A stretch of 64,000 nt of DNA from Eleginops maclovinus (Eukaryota; Chordata; Actinopteri; Perciformes; Eleginopidae): the NCBI RefSeq assembly GCF_036324505.1, contig NC_086352.1:6836001-6900000 (forward strand), written 5' to 3'. Both the position numbers and the translations under genes were made by a program. Shown one piece after another: positions 55,100 through 64,000 of the stretch (its first letter is position 1; each line of letters opens with the position of its first letter). The notes under the pieces were generated by a model. That model was not told the origin of the DNA. It ran no database searches and worked only from the letters and a program-made list of their open reading frames with translations.

Positions 55100-56495
55100 T
55101 GTTTACGCAGCGCTTTAAGGAAACGCTGTGCAAGTTGATGAATGTTTTCCTTCATTTGGAAGCTTCCATGAGTCACATTGATGAGAACTACCTAACGCTT
55201 AGAGAAGTGACGTGCTCCGTCCTCCACATCAAGGGAAACTTGAAATAGCACATGTGGCACAACAATTGAGGCGTACACTCTGTGGGTGGTGCAGAATGCT
55301 GCAGAACAACCTGACAGTGTTTTTTTAAATTGGGAAAGCCATTTTCATGGTGACATCTATTGTTAAGATTAATATCAACAAATTCCCAGAATTCCATAAA
55401 AATGAAGAAGCAAACTTTGTTTTTTGCAGATGACTTTAAAGCCGTAGAGCAATGTATGCATGACTGAGCTGCAGGTTACTCAGGAATCAACCGGAGCAGC
55501 CTGCACAGCACAGATGAAGATGGATGTGGACAGCATTGGATGCAGACTCAGCGATACAGGGATCAGCGATACAGGGATCAGCTGTGAGCAGTCATTGCCC
55601 TCTGGTGGTCAGGTAAAGACCTGATTCAGAGCGGCTGTGAATGTGAGGAGGGTTTGCATGTGATGCTTTTTGGGAGGAAAGTTTATTTAGGGTCTACAGA
55701 CTTCTTCTTACACAATTAAGGGGTCTGATTGTTTGCCACATCACTTCTGCAGACAACTTAGAAATTCAAAAGAGGGGGGAAAAGTTGTCTGGTTTTGCTG
55801 GATTTTATTTGATAGTTTTATGTTGGTAAATTCTGTTGGAATTCAGATGGGACACCTGCAGTATATAAAGTGTACTTGCAGGTAATGCCATTCTAAGACG
55901 ACCTATGTGTGATGCTCCTGAAGTAAAGAAAGCCTCATATTTTCATGTGTTTGCAAAGCACAGTTTATACACATATTTTTTTAAAACTAATTTGAAAATA
56001 CAGCAGAAAACAAGAAATATTGTGGATAAAGTTTAACTCTCAGTAAAGAGATCTGACTTGCTTTGCAGGCATAATTAGGAAGAGCTGCAAATGTGAGGAG
56101 GCATACAAGGCATATAAGAATGTACAAGACATGTATTTCAATTCAGCTGGATGATTTGGACACATGCACAAGCTGTTCTCTCTACTGTTTGTCCTTATGA
56201 CTTCAGTAATTCAAATCATGGGGACTTTAGGCCCTCCCAGAGATGTTGAGTGACATTTTGAATCCCACTGAAAACCACTGGCATGTGATCAAGAATAATG
56301 TTGATGGTCACAAGTAGAGACAAAGCCGAGCTGCTGGATTTTTCGCCCCGGGTGTGGCATTATGTCACAAGACAGCAATGTGGAAGGATGCCAAGATGCA
56401 TGAAACGCATTGGTGGAAAAGGTGCTGCAGCACAGACAGTATGAGAAAATAAAGAGCTGTTTGAACATTAAAGCATGGAGACATGTCCCAGGAGA
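55100..56495. other. spacer, nothing recognised
   Basis: Contains a small direct repeat GCGATACAGGGATCA twice at 55551-55580. Otherwise no gene or element recognised. Confidence 0.45.
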
Positions 56496-56500
56496 GATAT

Positions 56501-57063
56501 TACATACTGATATACACCTGAACATCAGCAGGAGAGGACTCTTTAAAGTAGAGACGCTACATACTGATATACACCTGAACATCAGCAGGAGAGGACTCTT
56601 TAAAGTAGAGACACTACATACTGATATACACCTGAACATCAACAGGAGAGGACTCTTTAAAGTAGAGACACTACATACCGATATACACCTGAACATCAGC
56701 AGGAGAGGACTCTTTAAAGTAGAGACACTACATACTGATATACACCTGAACATCAACAGGAGAGGACTCTTTAAAGTAGAGACACTACATACTGATATAC
56801 ACCTGAACATCAGCAGGAGAGGACTCTTTAAAGTAGAGACACTACATACTGATATACACCTGAACATCAGCAGGAGAGGACTCTTTAAAGTAGAGACACT
56901 ACATACTGATATACACCTGAACATCAGCAGGAGAGGACTCTTTAAAGTAGAGACACTACATACTGATATACACCTGAACATCAGCAGGAGAGGACTCTTT
57001 AAAGTAGAGACACTACATACTGATACACACCTGAACATCAGCAGGAGAGGACTCTTTAAAGTA
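56501..57063 (-). repeat. 57-bp satellite array B, about 10 copies, inverted
   Basis: The same 57-bp unit as 50974-52804, on the opposite strand (TACATACTGATATACACCTG, AACATCAGCAGGAGAGGACT, CTTTAAAGTAGAGACAC). It shares two variants with array A: ataccgatatac at about 56677 equals tatcggtat, and gatacacacctg at about 57021 equals ggtgtgtatc. It also has private aacatcaacagg units. Confidence 0.98.
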
Positions 57064-57069
57064 GGTTAT

Positions 57070-58720
57070 GCCACAATGTTTGCAGCCCATAGTAAAATGT
57101 CAGACAACTTGATGATTATAGAAGGTTGAGAAGCCGCTGTTTTGTTCAGTATTCTACAATTTAAAGAAGGACAGTAGCAGATGATGCAAAAATCCGACTG
57201 TTATGACACCGGTTTTGAGAATTTCAATCAATCAACTCTGACGATCTTCACTACTCTGCTCTCCTATTGAGGCAGAAGCCGTTTTCTACAGGCATATTTT
57301 ACCGGCGTAGTTTTCGTTATGATTTCACTTCTGATGGCAGCCTCTGTAGCCCATGTATTGATTCCATCCGATAGCTGCAATAATACAAAACAGCAGGAGA
57401 ATGTCTGCCTGCTCTTCCCAATGATCACTAACAGAGAACGGATGGTGATTAAAGTAAGGTCAAATAAACAGCACCACACTGAGCTTAGTGCTGCCTGCCT
57501 TTATAAAGTGTGTGGTTGCGTTGTAGTCACTCCAGCGATACTGATTGTTACAAATTGTACTCGCCATAAATTGCTATTGCTCAGGTTAATTTCCCCCCCT
57601 CCGAAGTAAGCGTGACTCATTGGTTGTATTGGATCTTGCTGCGGTGGCAACACGAAAAACCAGATCTTTATTGGCTCCAGCTCCGGTTTCGGGTTGGTGC
57701 CGAAAACCGGCCCTGGGGCCTGGGGTACTTTTTGTTTTGATGTAATGGAGTGTTTATCTTTTTATCTGCCTGTGGTTACACATAGCGTTCTGTATCATCA
57801 GCCATCAGTCATCCTTTTGGCATGCATTACATTAAGGTGTGATGTCCTGCAAATCAAGAGCAAAACTTCTACTGCTTGTTTCATCACACCATTGTTCAAG
57901 TTCAAATTCCTTTAACACATTTTTTGTTTTGTTTTTTATTCTGCTACCCAGATATTTTCTGACTCTGATATTCTTTTGTGCTGACGATCAAATGGGTGTA
58001 ACTTTATACCGATAAAAGCTGCAGAAGTGCTTCAACTGCTACGTCACATTGTTTACGTGGCAAGTTATGTTGAAATGAAATGAAATGTACTCTGGAACCA
58101 GAAGTCTCACTTTTGGAAAATACCTGTTCTCATTTATCGAAAACAAGCTTGTAATAAAAAACAATTAAGTGTCCTACTTCATAAATAAATCAGGGAAATC
58201 CTCAACATTTAACTTCCATGTATGTTGTGAGGCAAGAGACGGAAGGGTTCGGGTAGGCAAAAACAACAGCGTTTATTTCGTCAGAAACGTGCAAAGAAAA
58301 GAGAGCTCTGCGGCACTTCCAGGACGGGCAAGGCCAGGACGGGGTGTGTCGGCTTCCCAGGACCCAGCCTACTGCAAGACAGACCAGAACGAGGTTACCA
58401 ACATGCTTTATCTTAACTGATTGATTACCTGATTCCGATCAGCTGTCTGGTCTCCGGCCGACCCACTCCCCTCACCCCAGCAGCCGGCGCTCTAACCACA
58501 CCCAGCTGCCACAGTTGGATATTGGAATGTGTGTGTACTGGTCATTCAATATTGTCCTTTATTACATAATGACATGTTGCCTAACACTAACTGGAAGAGC
58601 TATTGTTCCTTTGTACTGTTCATCAAAGCACTTGTAAATAATGGTAATCCGCTGACAGTAAACCAGCAGGTGCAGAGGAGGAGCGCCATACCAAAGCTCT
58701 GACTATGGGAACAACTACAC
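57070..58720. other. spacer, nothing recognised
   Basis: No gene supported; short frames only. Confidence 0.45.
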
Positions 58721-58732
58721 AAATATCTTTTA

Positions 58733-58855
58733 TTGAAAGAGGCCCTATTATAGTTTGGGTTTTCCCGTTCCTGTAACGTGTGGAATAGCTGCTGGTGCAT
58801 GTAAATGGTCTGCAAAGGCTAAAATCCCTGTGTCACAGTAGGGGCACAAAATACA
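58733..58855 (+). mobile_element. fragment of a common fish non-autonomous element
   Basis: TTGAAAGAGGCCCTATTATA, GTTTGGGTTTTCCCGTTCCT and GGTGCATGTAAATGGTCTGC then AAAGGC is a block order I know from many fish genomes. It has no coding capacity. Confidence 0.65.
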
Positions 58856-59399
58856 AACGTGGAACTGACCCGGACTAACCTGAGCATTTCAATGTATTTT
58901 AGTTCATCTGGATTCCTATTAACCTCCCGCAGAAGAACAATTTTGTCCTTTTTTAGAAGTGACCCATCCTATGAGGAATCCTCAGCACATACTGACCTGG
59001 TTTTTAACCTCACCGTGTGGACTGACATTTAGTTTTTTAGGATTTATTTATTATTAATCCATTATTTGTGATGTGGATTGTTTAAATTAAGATCTTATCT
59101 CTTACAGTTTTACCTTTTTATAAGCTATTGCATGTTTTAATTTTTCTGCACGGTCTGTTAACTTATTCCCATGGGACGTTTCCCTGGTACATACCGGCCT
59201 CCAGAGCCCACCGGGAGAGAAGGAGATATGTAGGTCCCGCTCTGCTGCTGACGTCTAGTCCTCTCCTGGGTTTTTAACTTGCCTTTTATCTTGGGTTTTT
59301 AGTTTGCATTTCGTTTTCCACTTTATTTATGGTGATTTTAAACAGATATCAGATAATGTATAGTTATTGTGTGTATAACAATAACAACACACATCTCTC

Positions 59400-61880
59400 A
59401 CGACACGCTACTAGACAGACAGAAGGGCAAATAAAGGGCATCTCACATTTCAACATGAATAGGACAGATCAACAGCACATGGACAATGACAGCATATAGC
59501 TACAGTTCTAGGCCAGGCAACATACTCACATATTGAGTAAATGGATCCCAGGTTTCATGAAATGTATTAATAGAGCCATTCAGTGTACATCTAATCTTCT
59601 CCAGTTTTATATTTTGCATCATATCTCAGATCCATTGACTGTATGTTGGAGATGTTGAATCTTTCCATTTAAAAAGAATGGCACGCCTAGCCAACAAAGA
59701 AAACAAGCGATGACCCGTTGCAGGTATGCTGGTGGATGTGAGTCATCTAGGCATGGTGTAATACCAAAGATGGCTGTTAAAGGGGAAGGCTGGATATTAT
59801 AATTATACGTCTGGGAAATTGAGTTCCAGAACTCAGTAAGCTTTGCACAAGACCACAACATATAACCGATGGTCGAAGGGGCCTGTTCGCATCGGTCACA
59901 CGTAGGATCGATACCTGGGAATATTCTTGCAAGTCTAACTTTTGAATAGTGTAGGCAATGTAAGACTTTGAATTGTATTAACGCATGTCTTGAGCAAATA
60001 GAGGACACATGCACCCTATAAAGGGCCATCTCCCATTCTTCATCAGAGAGTGGAATCCCAGTATCATTGGTCCATGCTTCCCTTATGTGAGAAACAGAGG
60101 GACTCAGTGTGTTCATGATCTGTGCATAAACCATTGAGACTCTACCTCTATGTAATAGATTAACCTTTCATAAAGAGTCTAAGCAGGATAGTGGAGGAAA
60201 GTCTGGAAAACTAAAGAATTTCTTACGCACAATATCTCTGATTTGTAGGTAACGAAAAAAATGAGCATTTGTCAGTTGAAATCTTGTTGACAGCTGTTCA
60301 AAGCGGTCGAAGGTGTTGCCAATGTACAAGTCCTTTATGCTATAGATACCTCTATCTTGCCAGGTCTGAAAGCCCTTGTCTAACAGAGATGACTGAAAAG
60401 GATGGTTATTAGTTATTGGAGAGTAGATAGAAATGTGTTGGATGCCCAGACTTTTTTGAATTGTTTTAAGATGCGCAAAGATTGATTTACAATTACATTT
60501 CCATTCAAAATATTCACTATTGTTGGTAAAGATGCACAGAGTTAGGCAGGAAGTGAGTGTGGCCTACTTGTGGCTAATTCAATCTGAAGCCATGCAGGGG
60601 TTGTGCCATTCCAGTCTTTTAGCCATAGAGAGATGGCACTTAAATTCGCAGCCCAGTAATATGAACGGAGGTTTGGTAGTGATAGTCCACCACAACCTTT
60701 TGGTCTCTCCATAAATTCTTTCCTTATATGCACAGATTTGTTGTTCCATATAAATGGAGAGATCGACTGGTTGAATGCCTTGAAAAATGACATTGGTATG
60801 AGTATAGGTATGGCTTGGAATAAGTAAAGATATTTAGGTATTATGTTCATCTTATTGAGTGTACTCTACCAATGAGGGATATTGGCAGAACTGACCATCG
60901 CTTAATATCCTTATTGGTCTGTTTTTAAATAAATGATGGTGGGACTTGGTCACTTTTACACCTAGATATGTAAATGAATCAGCTGAAAGCTTAAAAGGTA
61001 CGTTAGGATATCTCTCAGATAATTTATTAATGGGAAAATTTTCGCTTTTACTGTCATTAAGTTTGTACCCTGATCATTTTCCAAAATTGTCAAAGACAGC
61101 AAGGACTCTAGGAACACTTGTAATTGGGTTGGTGACATATAACAACAGGTCGTCTGCATATAGTGAAACCGTGTGTGTTATGCCCCCGTGCACAACACCC
61201 TCCATCCTACTGTCATTTCATAAGGCTATTGAAAGTGGTTCTATAGCTAGAACAAAGAGTAGTGGGCTTAAGGGGTCACCTTGTTTTGTGCTTCTTTTTA
61301 GACTAAAGTATTCAGAGGAAACAGAATTGGTAAAAACTGAAGCGGTAGGGTCGGTGTGTGTTAATTTGATTAACCTGATAAATGTATGGCCAAAGCCAAA
61401 TCTATATAGAGTATGAAAAAGATAGCCCCAGTTCACTCTATCAAGTGCCTCTTCGGAAATTCGGTGGGGAACCCGTCTGGGCCAGGGGCTTTACACCTTT
61501 GTAAAGACATTATTGCAGTGATCATTTCTTTCTGTGTGAGGGGCTGGTCTAATGTTGCCTTACAATCAGGATCCACTGTTGGTATCTTTTTGATCTGGTT
61601 TGAATTCTGTGTAACTTTGAGTCAAATTTTGCATTTAAGGGCTTTATTAATCATTTTATGAAATTCTTTGAGTTTGTCAAAACGTTTTTCAACATTCCTT
61701 TATCCCCGAGAGCCAGTGCACTTTCCCAAACCCTATCCCTGACTTTGGATGTATTTCCTAACAGGTGCAAGGAATTTGCTTTGCTGTACAATGGTGCATC
61801 CAAAGACGCAGTAAGAGGAATACATTTGTAAAATAGGAGAAAATAAAGCTTCATTAGAATGACTTTTATCAAATTGAAAA
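59400..61880 (-). mobile_element. decayed L1-like LINE, reverse transcriptase region
   Basis: Read on the minus strand, with frameshifts and stops. The order is the pre-RT motif KAPGPDGFPTEF (61550-61455), then VNWGYLFHTLYRFGFG and STKQGDPLSPLLFVLAIEPL (61436-61218), the catalytic block YADDLLLYVTNP (about 61160-61125), MNIIPKYLYLFQAIPI and FIWNNKSVHIRKEFMERPKG (60850-60542), and a C-terminal region with DPTCDRCEQAPSTIGYMLW (60134-59619). The order and motifs fit L1/Tx1-type fish LINEs. About 100 residues between GPDGFPTEF and EEALDRVNW are missing, which removes the region around the first catalytic aspartate, so the copy cannot be active. The endonuclease and 5' part are absent; outer limits are approximate. 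Confidence 0.88.
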
Positions 61881-61917
61881 TAAAATGCAAAAAAAATCAG
61901 ATGATGCAGGATGTGAT

Positions 61918-62405
61918 TATTCACACACACTGCCTGGCCAAAAAAACAGGTCACACTCTGATATCCGTTGGACCGCCTTTAGCTTTGATCACGGCACGCA
62001 TTCGCTGTGGCATCGTTTCCACGAGCTTCTGCAAAGTCACAACATTTATTTCTGTCTTGCATTCATTTTTCTCCAAGATCGATGATGGGAGATTCGGACC
62101 ACTGCGCAAAGTCTTCTCCAGCACATCCCAAAGATTCTCAATCGGGTTCAGGTCTGGACTCTGTGGGGGCCAATCCATGTGTGTAAATGATGTCTCATGC
62201 TCCCTGAACCACTCTGTCACAATCTGAGCCCGATGGATCCTGGCATTGTCCTCTTGGATCATGCCCGTGCCATCAGGGGAGAAGAAATCCACTGATGGAA
62301 TAACCTGGTCCTTCAGTATATTCAGGGAGTCAGCTGACCTCATTCTTTGGGCACATTGCTGAACCTAGAGCAGACCAGCTGCAGCACCCCCAGATCATAG
62401 CACGT
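61918..62405 (-). mobile_element. 3' part of a Tc1-like transposon
   Basis: The minus-strand frame 62343-61951 encodes the C-terminal part of a DDE transposase: EDNARIH carries the second catalytic Asp (about 62250), and [18 protein letters not shown] carries the final Glu (about 62139). It ends with [18 protein letters not shown]. The reading extends to about 62405 with [14 protein letters not shown] in a shifted frame, so there is at least one frameshift. The terminal sequence CACTGCCTGGCCAAAAAAAC lies at about 61927-61946. The DNA-binding half, first catalytic Asp and the other terminal repeat are missing. It abuts the L1-like remnant. Confidence 0.92.
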
Positions 62406-64000
62406 AATGTATATTCCCAAGCATTATTTAATAGAACTAGCTAGAGTTTGGGTCTTAAGTCAGTTTAATACGTTTTCGATGTTAGATTTGATACGTAGAG
62501 GGGTCAACATTATAAAAGTGCATGTTTCGCCAAATCTTTATGAAATGGTAATGTCGTTGCACAACACAGATAAATATGTGACTAAATCAACAGGCTTTGG
62601 TAAGATGACACAGGTGTGTTTACCCAGAAACTGAGAGCATGAAGAACATAGCAATGTGCAAAAAACATTTTTATGTGAAGCATGATTGAAGTCATGGAGT
62701 TCTTTTGTGGTTTGTTTATTGTTCAACTGTGTCTCTTATGTGTTTTGTTTTCTGCAGATTGACGAGAAGGGAGTGTCTGACGTGAGATTTACCACAACAA
62801 AACAATGTAAATTGAAAGCATTCTTTAACGCGCGGTGAATGAAAGGACTGGGGTTAAGGTTTATCAAGATAGATTTCCGTGTAAATGAAAACAAAGAAGC
62901 CTTATTATTTGGCTAGCTTCCTTGTTAATTAATTTATTGTTATCTCTTGACTTTGATGATCATTTTTGATTTTATTGTCATCCTGTAAGTTTGCACGTCT
63001 GCAGCTCGCATGTGATGCAGGATACGTTTGTTCATACTCTTTGGAGAGACTTACTTTGAATCAAATGAATATGTTTGTATTCTGTAATTAGTGGAGGGGT
63101 TTTTAGTTTTTTCCAGGATGACTAATAGCTCTTTTTATTAAAAGATTATGCAACATGTCCAATAGTTAATCTCACAACATGAGCGGGATGCAGCTGATTT
63201 TATTTATGTACCTGCCGTTGAAGAAGAAGGAATAGGGCTGGGGTTTATCAAAAGACATGTTACGGTGAAGTTAATTAAAAGAAAATCGTGAATGCTTGAC
63301 TTCAATACTTGCATGTAATGCACGCCAACTTTCTGTGTGGTTGTTGTGTAAAGAATATTTGGAATGTGTTTAAAGTTGTCAAGCTCCCTCTGATTTATTG
63401 CAATTGGTGGCAGCGCATTTGTTCATAAACACACAATCTGTTTGAAACACAAAAAAGGGCAGGTGAAACTATTTCTACTTCATGCTTTTTCACAAGGTGT
63501 CATATGTTAAAATGAAAAAACAATTGCCTTTATTTGCTAGTGGAGGAGAACGTACGATGCAGATCAAGCTGAAGTCAGGTGATTCTCTAGCCACATCCTG
63601 ATTACACGGAAAAAAGCTGAAACGTTGACTTTAATTAAACATATGGTGTCAACAGATTTCACATGACTGTATTAGGTTATTTGAAAGCATAAATAGGTTC
63701 AACTTACAATTATTGCTTTCAATTTACCTTGAATAGTTTTTTTGACATTTGAATTAAATGATTGTTAATTGTTAATCTCATCTGCAGATCAACATCATAC
63801 CAGAGCTGCATTGTTTTCTCTTCAGCAGGACCAGTTTACAGGAACTTATCCTTTCACAAGAATGTGACAGTCAAGCATGTATCAAAGTGCCCGGACGGCC
63901 TCGGACTTACGAGAAACAGATCTGAACTCAGATTCTCTGCACGGGAGTGACAACCTTACAGGATGCTGGCACGAAATGTAACAGGTGTGAAATGAAATCG
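62406..64000. other. right-end spacer; one microexon-like site
   Basis: No gene recognised. At 62758-62781 a 24-nt stretch (ATTGACGAGAAGG, then GAGTGTCTGAC) lies between a strong acceptor (TTTTGTTTTCTGCAG) and a GTGAGA donor. It could be chance or a microexon of a gene extending to the right. Confidence 0.4.

Noticed and set aside
56289..57129. Open frames of 239 and 249 codons on both strands
   Set aside because: Both are readings of satellite array B; they are open for the same reason as array A.

Overview
The window looks like nuclear DNA of a teleost fish, probably a percomorph. The gene models have short exons and GT-AG introns. The proteins are vertebrate (MRPL46, MRPS11, PDPR, prepronociceptin). 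The repeats are fish-typical: dense CA/TG microsatellites, hAT-like and Tc1-like DNA transposons, an RTE/Rex3-like LINE, an L1-like LINE, an L2-like LINE fragment and tRNA-derived SINEs. All gene names come from reading translated exons and recalling the families; no database was searched.

The left 36 kb carries the genes. At 1-4.9 kb MRPL46 (minus, last exon off the left edge) and MRPS11 (plus) lie head to head with about 650 bp between start codons, the arrangement also known in human. At 7.7-15.8 kb (possible 5' UTR exon at 17.3 kb) is PDPR on the minus strand; I reconstructed 17 coding exons that stay in frame and give 892 codons. At 21.2-24.5 kb are two coding exons of a prepronociceptin gene (pnoc, minus). 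A TATA-bearing promoter with a splice donor at 36.15-36.28 kb is a good candidate for its untranslated first exon, which would make 24.5-36.1 kb a long first intron containing an 18-copy 72-bp minisatellite and a cluster of CRE-like motifs.

From 36.3 kb to the right end I find no host gene I can defend. This part holds a compound tetranucleotide microsatellite, a near-perfect 82-nt hairpin, SINEs and LINE fragments, an internally deleted RTE element, a 103-bp foldback, two arrays of one 57-bp satellite in opposite orientation 3.7 kb apart (about 32 and 10 copies), a short interstitial telomeric repeat, a decayed L1-like LINE and the 3' part of a Tc1-like transposon.

MRPL46 and MRPS11 both build the mitochondrial ribosome and may share a promoter. 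PDPR regulates pyruvate dehydrogenase phosphatase in mitochondria. pnoc is an unrelated neuropeptide gene. The most interesting signals are the inverted pair of satellite arrays that share sequence variants, the repeated placement of CA/GT repeats at splice sites in three genes, the CRE cluster and promoter assigned to pnoc, and the transcription-factor-motif minisatellite next to pnoc exon 2. I see no CRISPR array, bacterial-type operon or clearly new protein system.
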